Numbered from the stretch's first letter, positions 21,982-33,089 are shown. The stretch is DNA of 64,000 bases from Sorex araneus (GCF_027595985.1 NC_073307.1:49268509-49332508); one strand, 5' to 3'. Notes: generated from the sequence alone by a model not told the origin. A program made the numbers and translations.

Positions 21982-22554
21982 CATCCTGGCAATTCTTCAG
22001 AATTCTTGCCCAGTCCGGAGTCAGGCCCAAGCACCTCCTAAAGCCTCCCAAGAGCAAAAGGAAGGGTCTGCAAGCACCCCTCAACCTGGACCCCAATGGG
22101 CAGCTCAGGGACCCAGAGAGGGTGTGTCTCTGCTGCTCACATCCAAGAGTCAGTTTGGGTCACAGGACTGTTTGCCTCTGTGCCTGAGCTTCTGCATCTG
22201 TTGAGGGTTAGGGAGTATATCACCCTGGGACTGTGACAAATACTATCTGGGCGGGCAGTGGGCCAGGGAGCTGCCCAGTGTCCCTGCTAGCGGATTGGCC
22301 TCCAGCCGGGGAGGGACACAAAGTTTCAGAAATAAGCAAGTCAGCCAGGGAAGAGAAGCAAAGGGCTCGTCCCTCCTGGGAGATGCAGGAGGACATGGGC
22401 AGTGTCCCCAGGCTCGCGGAGAAACCAGCCTCAGGAAGACACAGTGGGAGTCTGCTGGCCCCGGGGCCATCAGCTGACACTGGCCAAACTGACTAGTGTA
22501 TGGACGCTCTCTATGCTCTCAACAAGGCTATATAGTTAAAAACGCGGGGCTCCA
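21982..22554 (-). other. RGMA: RGMA intron 1, unique stretch
   Basis: No repeat or coding signal recognised. Confidence 0.45.
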
Positions 22555-22732
22555 GGGGACCGGAGAGATAGGATAGTGGGGAGAATGCTTGCCTTGTACG
22601 CGGCGGCCCGGGTTCAATCCTTGCATCCTGTATGGTCCCCTGAACACTGCCAGGAGTACTTCCTGAGTGCAGAGCCACGAGTAATCCATGGGCATTACCA
22701 GGTGTGGCCCCCAAACCAAAAACTAAACCCAA
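22555..22732 (+). repeat. SOR-type SINE
   Basis: 'gaccggagagataggatag', 'cccgggttcaatccttgc', 'gtgtggcccccaaaccaaa'. Confidence 0.85.
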
Positions 22733-22759
22733 ACACCCCCACCCCCTACCCCACACCCA

Positions 22760-23115
22760 ATTCCATGGAGCTGGAGGCAGTACTGTGGGGAGGTGCATGC
22801 AGATGAGCTGAGTTTGACCCCAGTACACCCCCATCCTGCCAGGCATGGATCCCTGAGCTCAGAGCCAGTCAAGAGTAAGCCCCAAGGGGCTGGAGTGATA
22901 GCACAGTGGGTAGAGCCTTTGCCTTGCATGCGGCCGACCCGGGGTTCAATTCCCAGCATCCCATAAGGACCCCTGAGCACCATCAGGGGTGATTACTGAG
23001 TGCAAAGCTGGGAATGGCCCCTGTGCATCACCAGGTGTGACCCAAAAAGAAAAAAAAAACAAAAGATTAAGCCCTGAGCACCACTGGGTGTGGCCCCCAA
23101 ACAAACAAACAAAAC
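22760..23115 (+). repeat. Older SINE interrupted by a younger SINE
   Basis: Left part 22760-22886 ('agtttgaccccagtac', 'ctcagagccagtcaag'). Right part 23064-23115 ('ttaagccctgagcaccac', 'gtgtggcccccaaac') with an (AAAC)n tail. Confidence 0.75.
22887..23063 (+). repeat. SOR-type SINE nested in the older copy
   Basis: 'ggggctggagtgatagcaca', 'gacccggggttcaattcc', tail 'gtgacccaaaaagaaaaaaa'. An imperfect repeat of about 12 bp ('agagtaagcccc' / 'agattaagccct') flanks it. Confidence 0.85.
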
Positions 23116-23230
23116 AACAAAACCATGTAATGAGCTGGAGGATAAGTTCTCTTTGTGTGTGGGGACCCTAGGTTTGACACCCACAAATGCACAGACCTCT
23201 GAGCACTTCTGATCCCTAAAAGCTCCGGAT

Positions 23231-23412
23231 TAGGGCTGGAGCTATTGTATAGCAGTAGGGCATTTGCCTTGCACACGGCCAACATGAGTTCAATCCCCAG
23301 CACCCATATGGTCCCCCAAGCACCACCAGGAGTGATTCCTGAGTGCAGAGCCAGATGCACACCTGAGCATCGCTGGGTGTGACCCCCCCACACAAAAAAA
23401 TTCCAAAAATAA
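23231..23412 (+). repeat. SOR-type SINE
   Basis: 'agggctggagctattgtata', 'catgagttcaatccccag', 'gctgggtgtgacccccc', A-rich tail. Confidence 0.85.
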
Positions 23413-23469
23413 ATAAATAAAAGCTCAGGGTTGGGAGTCACTGTTGAGCATCTCCAGGTGTTGGCCCTC

Positions 23470-23605
23470 AAACAACACTGGGGTTCAGGGTCAGAGTGCA
23501 CACTTGCCACATAGGGGCTCCAGATCCAATGATACCTGCACCTCATGGTGCCCCAAGAACCTCTAGGAGCAACACCTGGGCATTGAATATGCACCCCCTG
23601 AAAAA
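23470..23605 (+). repeat. Degenerate SINE
   Basis: 'cagggtcagagtgcacac', 'ctccagatccaatgatacc' and 'acacctgggcattgaatatg' keep SINE order but are strongly diverged. Confidence 0.4.
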
Positions 23606-23764
23606 ACGGGGTTCAGAGCTCAGCACTTCACCCTCAACTGAACCCCCTTCCACAAAACCGAGTGACTTACAAACCAGCCACTCCCATCAGAAACGAACAC
23701 TGAGATCTTCTCCCCCAGGAAGGAGCCTGGGTTTGGGGGTCGAGATCTCAAACTTGTGGGGGAT

Positions 23765-23935
23765 GTGCAGAGAGATAGTATAGGAGGGAGGGTTCTTGTC
23801 TTGCCGATCCAGGTTCAATCCCTGGGGTCTCCCAGCACCACCAGGAGTGATTCCTGAGCACTGAGCCAGGAGGAAACCCTGAGCAAGACTAGTGTGGCGC
23901 CCCCCAACCCCCGCCCCATGCTCCCAAATAAAGAC
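23765..23935 (+). repeat. SOR-type SINE
   Basis: 'gagagatagtataggaggg', 'ccaggttcaatccctgg', 'agtgtggcgccccccaac'. Confidence 0.8.
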
Positions 23936-24775
23936 CTCAAACTTGTCTTTTGCTCTGGTTGCAGAAACCCCCCGACCTTTATCATGGAGCTGGGGTGGAG
24001 AGGCACAAACAGCATTTTCTGGTGCAGGCTGGGAGCTCCGGGTCCAGAAATAGACATTTGAGACTTCACCACCCCAGTCCCGCTGGAGGAGGAGACAGTG
24101 ACACAGGGCCTGTTTCCAAATGGCTGGTGGGAACAGATGTGGGAGGAAGAAGCTGCCGCAGGCACGAGGGGTCTCTGGCGGGACGCCTCTGCCCTCAGAG
24201 GCAACAGTGCTGCCAACCAGGGAGCTACCGGTGTCCCCACCCATCTGCACCCCTTGAGCTCAGCTGGGTGCTCTGATCCTTGGATTGGCCCCACTTTGCA
24301 GATGGAGACACTAGAGGCAGAATGTGGTGGCACATCTCGACAGTGCAAACGCTGGGCACCCTATGGTCCCATTGTCATGCGGTAGGTGCATACAGGGCTC
24401 AAACCCAGGGCAGGTGAGAGCAGGTATGTGTGTGGGGGGAATGGGGTGGGGGTGGAGGGGGTGTTTCCCAGTAGGCAAGGGCAGAAGCAAACCCAGTGCC
24501 AGGGCTCTGCAGGGCTGCATGAGGAGGGGGCTCTGCAGGGAGCTGGGGAGACTTCGGGCAAATGTTCTGGGCAGAAGGATCCCCGCAGGAGAAATGCCTG
24601 GTACCAAGGGGTGGTTGAGAAGCCAGGGAGCATTAGGGGAGTCTACAGAGAGAGCTGAAGCTTGGCATGTCTGTGAGGACCCAGGGCATGCTTGGCAAGG
24701 AGGCGCCTGGCCCCGGGAGATCCCTTTCACAAAGGCTTTGGGAAAGAACAGTCCCAGGGTGGTAAGCAATAGAAG
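23936..24775 (-). other. RGMA: RGMA intron 1, unique stretch
   Basis: GC-rich and SINE-free except for a possible degraded remnant near 24310-24430. No exon recognised. Confidence 0.45.
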
Positions 24776-24963
24776 TGGGCCGGAGAGATAGTCTAGTGGC
24801 TAAGGTGCTTGCCTTGCATGCGGCTGATCTGGGTTCGATCCCCAGCAACCCACATTGATTCCCCTAGATCCCCCAGGTCCTGCCAGAGCCAGGAAGTAAC
24901 TCCTGAGCATTAGTAGGTGTGGCCCCCCAAAATGAAAAGCTAACAAACTAACAAATAAAAACA
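24776..24963 (+). repeat. SOR-type SINE
   Basis: 'gggccggagagatagtctag', 'tgggttcgatccccagc', 'gtgtggccccccaaaatg', tail with 'aacaaactaacaaat'. Confidence 0.85.
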
Positions 24964-25002
24964 ACCCTCAAACCAATAATACAGATATTCCAATAACACA
25001 GA

Positions 25003-25180
25003 TATGGGGCTGGGGAGATAGTATAGTGGGGAGGGTACTTGCCTTGCATATGGCTGAGCCGGGTTCCAGTCCCCGGCATTCCACAGGGTCCTTCGAGCAC
25101 CACAAGAAGATCTCTGAGTACAGAGTCAGGAGTAAGACCTGAACATCACTGGGTGTGGCCCCCCTCAAACCAACTGCCCC
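25003..25180 (+). repeat. SOR-type SINE
   Basis: 'tggggctggggagatagtat', 'ccgggttccagtccccgg', 'gggtgtggcccccctc'. Confidence 0.85.
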
Positions 25181-25282
25181 CCCCAAAAAAGTCAGAACCC
25201 AATTCTTAAAATTTCTTTTTTTCGGGGCCACAGTGCCAAAGCAGAGGCCCCAGCCTCACGGTGATGATCAGGTCACCCACAT

Positions 25283-25460
25283 TCTTTTTTTTTTTTTCTT
25301 TTTGGGTCACACCCTGAAATGCTCAGGGGTTACTCCTGGCTCTGCACTCAGGAATTACCCCTGGTGGTGCTCAGAGGATCATATGGGATTCTGAGAATCG
25401 AACCCAGGTTGACTGCATGCAAGGCAAACGCCCTACCCGCTGTGCTATCGCTCCAGCCCC
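25283..25460 (-). repeat. SOR-type SINE, near consensus
   Basis: Poly-T, 'tttttgggtcacaccctg', ending 'gctatcgctccagcccc'. Imperfect 14-bp duplication, 'cacccacattcttt' left and 'catccacactcttt' right. Confidence 0.92.
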
Positions 25461-25712
25461 ATCATCCACACTCTTTACCTCACTCCCTTGCAGTAAGTTC
25501 TTGGAGCGAACCAGCTTGGAACCATTTGCCCACCAAACAAGGACTGTTCGAACGATGGGGAGCTGGTGCTCCTCTCCAACCACCACCAGGCTGGAGTCTT
25601 TTGGATTAATGAACAATTTGGTGCCAGGCACAAATACCGAAGAGATTTAGCAACAGGATGAGATAACCAAGTTATCCAAATCCCGATGTGTTTAGAATAG
25701 TGGCATTCCTTC
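25461..25712 (-). other. RGMA: Unique RGMA intron 1 sequence
   Basis: About 240 bp of non-repeat sequence with an open frame on each strand (about 60-80 codons). I cannot assign either to a protein. Confidence 0.35.
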
Positions 25713-25815
25713 TCTCAGGAATCGCTCCTGGTGGTGCTCAAGGGACCATATGGGATGCCAGGGATTGAACCCGGGTTGGCTGCATGCAAGACAAATGCCC
25801 TCCCTGCTTTGGCCC
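25713..25815 (-). repeat. Partial SOR-type SINE
   Basis: Starts at 'caggaatcgctcctgg'; 'ggattgaacccgggttgg', 'aaatgccctccctgc'. The 3' tail half is missing. Confidence 0.8.
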
Positions 25816-25951
25816 CGAGAATCATTGAGATCGAGTCAAGTTCCTGATTCCACAGGAGCTTCTGATAGTGAGAGATCTGAGGACCAACCTGCATATTTCC
25901 ACAAGGACCCCAAGTCTGCCTGGCCTCTCTTCTGGGTTCTTCATGTTTATT

Positions 25952-26104
25952 ATTGTTGTTGTTGTTGTCTGGGGCTCACACCCAGTGCTGCTCAGGTTTG
26001 ACTCCTGGCTCTGTGCTCAGGGACCCCTATGCTGTGTTAGGGATCAAACCTGGATCAGCTGTGAGTGAGACAAGTGTCCTCATCCTGTATTCTCTCTCTG
26101 CCCT
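25952..26104 (-). repeat. SOR-type SINE with (TTG)n tail
   Basis: 'ttgttgttgttgtctggg', 'cacacccagtgctgctcagg', 'ggatcaaacctggatcagc'. Confidence 0.75.
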
Positions 26105-26237
26105 CCAACCCCCAAGCTGGGTGATCAGCGCACCATCAGTTACACTAAAGTTCTGCACAGCACCCATGAAAACTCCACATTACTCTGGCATCTCTATGGA
26201 TGGTCACCGCCACTTGGTGAAGGAAGGGATTGGGGTC

Positions 26238-26350
26238 AGGATGTAGGACAGCAGTTAGGGCACTTGCCTTGCATGCACCTGACCCAGGTTTGATCCTGGG
26301 CATCGCATGCTCCCCTGAAGCTCTAAAGATCCTCTGAGCATCCTTTGCAT
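26238..26350 (+). repeat. Diverged SINE, 3' part degraded
   Basis: 'cagttagggcacttgccttg', 'cccaggtttgatcctgggc'. The expected tail is not recognisable. Confidence 0.7.
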
Positions 26351-27411
26351 GGCTCTCCAATTCCAGTTGGTTTGGAATCATGGGTGGGTCTTCTGAGCAC
26401 CAGCAGACAGAAAGAGACAACTAGCTTTTAGGAGCTGTTAATGCCCACTGGTGGCAAAGGTCTCAGCCCCTGGGCTCGTTCCACACACCTGGCAGACGAG
26501 GATCTTGAAGACACCATATCAGAACAGGTGAAAGGGCACCCTTGCAAGCAATGCACTCCCAGGCATTGAAGCCTCGTGCCAATTGATAGGCTCAGATTCT
26601 GAGAAGGTTCCCCACCCCAGCCTGCGTTTGGCAGAGCACAGACACGTGAATCTATGGTCACTTGGGAAAGGTGCAGAAATCTAACCCTCTGCAGAGCCGC
26701 CGCTGCCCTCAAGGTGGGCTGGCATGTTCTTCCAAGGTCTTCTTTTGTGGGATCTCTGCATGTTGGCATATTCCCTCCTAATCTTCCTTACTGATGTCAC
26801 TGAGGAGACCTTTAATGCACACTTGGTTTAGGATGGAATATTGTTTGTCTACGGAACAAATCACCCCTACCAGGGGACCAGGAGGAGACACTCGAAGATC
26901 TTGAGATCTCAGAGTCCCCAAAGAAGGGAAGATGGAGAAGCTACAAAGTGTGAGCGAGAAGTGGCCAGTTCCTGGGTATCCACAGAAAGGACAGGAACAG
27001 GTCCTTCCCCAGATGAGGCAAATCCAGCATCATGAATCTTAAAACTTCTCCCTCATAGCTGGTTGCTATCAACTATTGAAAGAAAGGGGGAAGTGGTTTT
27101 CAGATCACACTCTGCCTGATGAAGGCTCGCTACACTTTACTGCTTTCTGGAGGCCGATAGGGACCTGGTGCCTATTCCCCAAGCTCTCTGCAGTCCGCTC
27201 ACTGTGACAGACACTGGAGTCGTGTTCACAAGCCACGCGGGCCAGAAGTGGGGTGTCCTGTGTCCTTGTGAAAGATATGCAGGGTCCTCCACAGGAATGG
27301 ACATTGGCTGCATCCTGCCAACATGCCACAGTGAGGCATCCCTGACCCTTCCCCTCTGCCCTGTTCCTGCTTCCTTTACAGCTAGTTCAATTTTTATTTG
27401 TGCATGTATTT
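26351..27411 (-). other. RGMA: RGMA intron 1, unique stretch
   Basis: About 1 kb without recognisable repeats, close to 50% GC. No coding family seen. Confidence 0.45.
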
Positions 27412-27719
27412 ATTTTGGTTTGGGGTGATGCTCAGGACTCATTCCTGACTCTATGCTCAGGGCTCACTCTTGGCTCTGTGCTTAGGGATCACTCATGGAT
27501 TTGTGCTCAGATATTACTCCTGGCTCTGTGTTCAAGGATTACTCCTGACCCAGGAGTAAGCCCAGGGCTTACTCCTGCTTCTGCTCAGCACTTACTCCAG
27601 ACTGTGCTCAGAGATCACTCCTGGCAGAACTCAGGGGACCCTAGGGAGTGCAGGAGATTGAACCCAGGTTGACCACACTCAAGGCAAGTGCCTTACCCAC
27701 AGTGCTATCTTTCCGGCCC
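27412..27719 (-). repeat. SOR-type SINE with internal 25-bp tandem expansion
   Basis: The tRNA head lies at the right ('ggttgaccacactcaaggc', 'gctatctttccggccc'). The tail half, normally two copies of a roughly 25-bp 'ctcaggnnttactcctggct' module, here holds about eight diverged copies (27431-27640). The element is therefore about 300 bp instead of about 170. Confidence 0.85.
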
Positions 27720-28013
27720 TGCAGCCAGGGTAAGGAGGTGGGGAGTCAGCTAGGGTGTGATTTAGAGAAGAAAGAGATCAGCTTGTCGCTTGAATGGGGC
27801 TGGCTAACCAGACAATGGGGGAAGCACACCCTTTTCCAAGGCAGGCTGTGAAATGAATGAATAAGAAATATTGCTTGAAAGACTGAGATACCCTACCGAG
27901 GTACAAGAACATAAAAGAACATGAACGGGACATAGCACATAAAAACTGTCTCAAGTGGCTTTTGGGACATCAGAGGTCAAGTTCAAGAGCAAGGATTTTT
28001 CAGGAAGAAAGCT
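27720..28013 (-). other. RGMA: RGMA intron 1, unique stretch
   Basis: Nothing recognised. Confidence 0.4.
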
Positions 28014-28178
28014 TTTCCTTTTTTGGGGGGAGGGACACACACCCAGCAATGCTCAGGGCTCTGCGCTCAGGAATCACTCCTGGTATTGCTTTGGGGACCA
28101 TATGGGATGCTGGGATTGAACTCAGCTTGACCATGTGCAAGGCAAGCACCCTCCCTGCTATCCTATCTCTCGGGCCCC
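28014..28178 (-). repeat. SOR-type SINE
   Basis: 'cacacacccagcaatgctc', 'gggattgaactcagcttg', 'tcctatctctcgggcccc'. Confidence 0.85.
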
Positions 28179-28657
28179 AGAAAGCTCCTTTTTTTCCCAA
28201 GAGGAGGTTGAGGAAGTCTATTCCACTGGACATTCCATCCCTCTGTCTCTTCCCAGGACTACCATAAATGGAGAGCTAGGAAATTATGCCCATTAAGGCA
28301 CAGTTTGGGGGCCCAAATTCAGCAAAAGTTGAGACTTAAGATTAATTCCCTCACTGCCACGTTGTGGCAAGAACAGCATTGGCAACCCACAGCACCCTGG
28401 TGAGTTCCTTCCCTGTCACCTCTCTGAAGAGTAGAGAAGAAAAAGGGAACCAGGATCTTACTTTCCCGTATGGTTCCAGGGAGCCTGGGAGGGTTTGAAG
28501 AACTCCCTGTCCTTGCGGAAGGAACACAGGGGTCCTGGTGGCTGGATGTGGCATCTCTTCAACTTAGAGTTCCTGCATTGGGCCCCACCAGATGGCTGAT
28601 GAACAGAGCCGGGGTCATGGACATAAGGGATGTCTCCTTCATTATCACACACACTGT
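28179..28657 (-). other. RGMA: RGMA intron 1, unique stretch
   Basis: Nothing recognised. Confidence 0.4.
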
Positions 28658-28712
28658 ATGTGTGTGTGTGTGTGTGTGTGTGTGAGTGTGTGTCTGTGTG
28701 GGTCTGTGTGTA
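28658..28712. repeat. (TG)n microsatellite
   Basis: TG repeat with a few AG and CTG interruptions. Confidence 0.9.
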
Positions 28713-29139
28713 GGTGGCGGGGATGCCCAGGGAGCAGCTGTCAAGAAGAGAAGGCAGCCAGACCTCTTAGCAGAAGGCAGAGAAGAGCCTCAGTTTACTG
28801 CCAGGTCCTCTAAGTCTCAAGTGTCTAATGGCCATGGAGAGGGAGATGGAGATACTATCAGAAACAGCGGCAGGGACCAGCCATGCTTTCTCCTCTGTCT
28901 ATGCCTACCTGGGAGCAATAGCACCTGGACAGGGGAGGAGGAGACGCCCCCCTCAGTGCCTAGGATCCCAAGGTGGGTGGAACACATCTACAGTACCCAG
29001 TGCTCCCCTAAAGATGTCAGCTCCCTGCAAAATCAGCCTGGCCTGGGAGGGGGCAGCACAAAGCAGGAATGAGAGCGAATCCCACCCCAGCCTTTGTTAG
29101 CTCTCCAACAGCCCCCCTTCTCTCATTGTTGATGGGAGG
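28713..29139 (-). other. RGMA: RGMA intron 1, unique stretch
   Basis: SINE-free approach to the promoter-proximal region. No exon recognised. Confidence 0.4.
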
Positions 29140-29144
29140 TCATG

Positions 29145-29163
29145 ACCTTTATATAAAGGGAGG
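29145..29163 (+). promoter_or_regulatory. TATA-like motif
   Basis: 'cctttatataaaggg' is a strong TATA-box match on the plus strand, at the edge of the CpG-rich region. It is a near palindrome. Whether a plus-strand transcript starts downstream is unknown. Confidence 0.25.
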
Positions 29164-29259
29164 CTGGCTTGTCAGAGTATGGGGGGGGGGCGGAAAAAAT
29201 CGCTTCTTTGGAAATGCAAAAAATTCACTTTGGAAACAAGAGAGGGTCCCTGGCACAGT

Positions 29260-29900
29260 CGGTTGGTTCCTTTCTCCTCCAGCTGCCCTCCGGCACACGG
29301 CCCGGCGCTTTCCAGATTCGCCTGGAAAAACCCACTGGGTGCCCCGGCCAGTGCACGGACTTCGCAGACTTCCGCGCTATATGCGCAGGAAAAGGGCTCG
29401 CCGGCCGCTCGGCGAACAGTTTTAAGTTCCTTTTGGAGTGGCTGGAGAAGGAGGATGGGAGGGGAATGCTGGCTTCTCAGTACCACCTGCCCTAGCGACC
29501 CCGGAGCTGGGTGTGCAGAGCCGGGGCGTCGGGGGCTCCTCCCCCGGGCTGCGGACACCCCACGACTGCTCTTACCCGCCGCGACCACTTTGGAGAGCTT
29601 CCAACTTGGCGGCCGCCGGGAGCGCGCGGCGCACCGTGTCCGTTAGGTGGCGCGATGCTCTCCGGGCCGCCGCGACGCCAGACACGCGCTTTCGGAGATC
29701 AATAAGGACCTGAAACCGCAGCACATAATAGCGACACGCGGGCTCCCATCAAAACCCGCGTCTGGGGCGATGGATTCCAACCCCGAGCGGAGCTCATGCC
29801 CTTCCCGGCACGGGATGCAATCACGACCCCGCGCGCGCCGTGTCTCCCCATAAATGCACCTGTCCGACCCCGCCCACCCGTCACCCCCATTCCAGCCCCG
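29260..29900. promoter_or_regulatory. RGMA: CpG-rich shoulder of the RGMA exon 1 island
   Basis: CpG-rich unique sequence in RGMA intron 1 ('gcgcggcgcaccgtgtccg', 'cgaccccgcgcgcgccgtg'). It could hold an alternative RGMA first exon or a divergent transcript. Several overlapping open frames, none recognised. Confidence 0.4.
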
Positions 29901-30222
29901 CGCCCAGTTGATTCCTCCGAGGAGCCGGGGCGCGAGTGGGAGGCCGAGTCTCCCTCTGCTCTGTCCCACGTACCCACTTAGGATGGCGGTGGGGGTCGCC
30001 CCGGAATCCTAGCACCCCAGCCCCCCCGACCTCTGAGCGCACCTGTCCCCATGACCCCGAGCCTGATTTTTTTTTTTTTTTTTATGAGCGGGGACGGTCC
30101 CCTTAGATGGGAGGTTCGGGGGCGGGCAGCCTGCTGGTCGGCTGCGTCCTGAACTCTGGGATCGGAGGAGGTGATCCAGCAGGAGAGGGGGATCCCCGGT
30201 GCCCATGCCGGGGAGGATTTTC

Positions 30223-30418
<196 letters not shown>

Positions 30419-30549
30419 GGGGAGAAGAGAGGGAGAGAGGGAGAGAGAGACAGAGAGAGACAGAGAGAATGAACAAACAGCAAAAACTTTGCACCAGCTA
30501 AGACCTAAAGCGATGGAAGCAGCGAAGTTTTCAAATCCCAGCAAGAAAG

Positions 30550-31080
30550 AAACCCCCCCTCCAGGCGCGCGCTGCCCCCCACCCCCCTTCTCGGGCCAGG
30601 GGCGCGCGCGCCACGGGCCTGTGCCACCCGGGCTGCCGGGCGCTTACCTTGGCGGCTGCATGAGCCCCTGCTGCCCGCGGGGGGTGGCGCTGGCGGGGTG
30701 GCGGCGAACAGGGGATACAGGAGCGCCGCGCGCCGGACCCAGCCGCAAGCTCTGGGGCCCTCGGCCGGCGCTGCTCCCCGCCCGCCCGGCCCGCTCAGCA
30801 GCGGCCCGGGGCGCGCCGCTGGCTCCGGGTTTGCATGCCCGCGCGCGCCTGGGGGAGCGGGGCCCGGAGCCCAGCGCCACGGCAGTTCCGGGGCGCAGCT
30901 GGTGGGGAGACAAGTGAGCGCGGGCGGGCCGGGGCCCGCCTCTCCTGCGCCGCCTCCGCCTGCACCCGAGGTTGGTTCGCGCGCCGAGGGGAGGGGGCGG
31001 GCCGGGTGCCCCAGACGCGGGCGGGGGGCGCGGGGGCCCCGCCCCGCCGCGGCCGCACCCTCCAGCCTCAGCATCACATT
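30550..31080 (-). promoter_or_regulatory. RGMA: CpG island and likely RGMA promoter
   Basis: Extremely CpG-dense sequence surrounding exon 1, with GC-box-like 'gggggcgggcc' near 30993 and no TATA box. It would contain the RGMA 5' UTR and start sites on the minus strand. The exact start site is not visible. Confidence 0.65.
30648..30661 (-). CDS. RGMA: RGMA coding exon 1 (initiator, MQPPR)
   Basis: ATG at 30661-30659, reading Met-Gln-Pro-Pro and the first two bases of Arg5. The donor AG|GTAAGC follows at 30647. This 14-nt coding part matches the human RGMA start (MQPPR) and phases exactly onto exon 2 at 19847. The four exons sum to 1332 nt, 443 codons plus stop. Exon 1 continues upstream as 5' UTR in the CpG island. 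The intron to exon 2 is 10.8 kb. Confidence 0.9.
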
Positions 31081-31850
31081 GAGGGTAGGCGAGGAGGGGG
31101 ACACTGAGGGATCTGCGAAGCTTTTTTCTCCTAAATGCATAGGATTAGAGGCCTGCGGGTGGCAAGTGCGGGGATACCCCCCCGCACCCCTCCCCCGCCA
31201 ACCGCCTCCCCTAAGCACCTCTAACTTTGTCTGTTAGGGGTGCATGCTGGGCATTCGGTTCCAGCATGGACAAGGGGTGGGGGTTCCTCGGAGGTTTCTG
31301 GGGGTGGGGGTTCGGGTCGATGGTTCCCACGCAGACCCCCGCAGCTGCGCTCCGAGACGCGTCTTTGTTCTAATGGGATGTGATGTTCGTTTAATCGTCT
31401 TTAAAACAATTAATTGTTGCGTCTTCCGCGTGCCCCACCCCGGGTCGGTCGTCTTAGGTGCGAATCAGACGATTGAATGCAGGCGGCGGACGGAAAAGGA
31501 GAGGTGGGCGCGCGTGCTCCCCTGAGAATGTTGGCAGTCGCTGTCCTTGCAGGGCGTGCATTGGTGCATTCGCAGGGCAGCGCCTGCAACGCTGGCCAGA
31601 GGCGTCCAGAGGCCCGGGAAAGAAAGCAAAGCTCCCCTACTTCGTCTCCACCGCTTCGTCTAATGCTCCCCTCCACCCCCAAACCCGCGGTGCCAACCTG
31701 CAGCGCCAGCGCGCCTGCACCCGCCACTGAGCCCAGCCTGGCTTTATCTTTTGCACGGTTAGTGAAGTTTGCCCGTACGTGCTGGGCCGTCACCGGGCCG
31801 CTGAACAAACTCTCAGATTCTGAACCGCTTACTCAAAGCCCAGAGTTCTT
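31081..31850. other. RGMA upstream flank
   Basis: CpG content falls with distance from the island. An AT-rich piece at 31375-31425 ('taaaacaattaattgttgcg') has homeodomain-like sites. No repeat or gene recognised. Confidence 0.4.
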
Positions 31851-31884
31851 TTTCTTTTTTTTCTTTCTTTTCTTTCTTTCTTTT

Positions 31885-32055
31885 TACTTCTTATTTGGTC
31901 ACACCCAGAGACGCTCAGGGCTTACTCCTGGCTCTGAAGACAGGACTCACTCCTGGCGGTGCGATGTCGGGAATCCAGCCAACAGGTAGGGCACTAGCCT
32001 TGCACTGCATGCAAGGCTAGTGCCCTACCTGTTGCACTGATGCTCTGGCCCCCCT
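31885..32055 (-). repeat. SOR-type SINE carrying a perfect hairpin
   Basis: 'ggtcacacccagagacgctc', 'actgatgctctggcccc'. Its head region contains a 24-bp inverted duplication (see the next entry). Confidence 0.85.
31981..32033. repeat. Perfect 24-bp inverted repeat (hairpin) inside a SINE
   Basis: Arms 31981-32004 and 32010-32033 are exact reverse complements; the loop 'ctgca' is 5 nt. The right arm is ordinary SINE sequence ('tgcaaggctagtgcccta'). The left arm replaces expected SINE sequence. Confidence 0.97.
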
Positions 32056-32874
32056 CAAAGGCCCATATTTTCTAAGTATTTTTATGTTGGAGGTATGCAG
32101 TGGATTTTAAATGCTCATTTTTGTCTGAGCACATTTGGGAGATAATAGAGATCATCTATGGCTGGGATATAAATACAACCCAGTGGGGCAGGGAGGGGTG
32201 CTGGGGATGGCAGGTCTCTAGAACCAGCTCTGAACTTGAGCAAGAGGCTTCGGTGTTCAGCTGGGTCTCTGGCTTCTCACCTATAAATAGAAAGTGGGAC
32301 TAGATGTGGTGTGGGAAAATCTGGGAAAACCCGATTTCTTTCCTTGTCCTTTCTCCTCTTGCTCAAGATGGGTCATTCCCTCAGGGATGTTCTTAGTCTC
32401 TTAGGATCCCACAATCCTGCCTGATCCTGACCTCACACTGTAATTAAGCCTGGTCAGAGGGAACCTTCCAGAAGGTGGGGCTCTCTCTGCAGAGAAGGTA
32501 ACCCGGGAGAACCCATTCCAGAGAAGACCTGGGGTCACCCTACACCCCCCCCATGGCTGAGTGAGGAATCTCTGAAGGGCTTATTCCCCAGATCTGAGAT
32601 TCTCTCTTTGGGGCTTCCTCAATAGTTCTGGGCTGTAGACAGGGGGCCCCTTGAGGCCAGGTTTTACGAACAGGGTAGAACAGATCAATGCTAATGACTT
32701 ATAATGTGTTGCTGCTTTGGGGGGTGGGGTGGGCTCACGGCCATATTTGGAGATGTTTGGGGAAGCCAAAAGGTACCAGGGAGGGAACTCAGATCTTTAT
32801 GCACGCAAAGCCTATACCCCACTAAACCCCGAGCTATCTCCATGTCCCCACAGAGTCCTAGATTTCTTTCCAGT
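32056..32874. other. Intergenic unique sequence
   Basis: No gene, RNA or repeat recognised. Confidence 0.4.
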
Positions 32875-33045
32875 TTTTTTTTTTTTCCTCTGGGTGACCA
32901 AGCCTGGCAGTGCTCAGGGTGTAGTCCTGGCTTTGTGCTCAGGGATCATCCTGGCAGTGCTTAAGGACCCTTTGGGATGCCAGAGATTGAACTAGGTGCA
33001 TCTGCATGCACAGCAAGCGTTGTCCCCACTGTGCATACCCTCTGG
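32875..33045 (-). repeat. Diverged SOR-type SINE
   Basis: Poly-T, 'ggtgaccaagcctggcagtg', 'agagattgaactaggtgc'. Confidence 0.7.
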
Positions 33046-33089
33046 TTCCACATACCTCTAGATGGCTTGCCACCGTTGCTTGGCATTTT

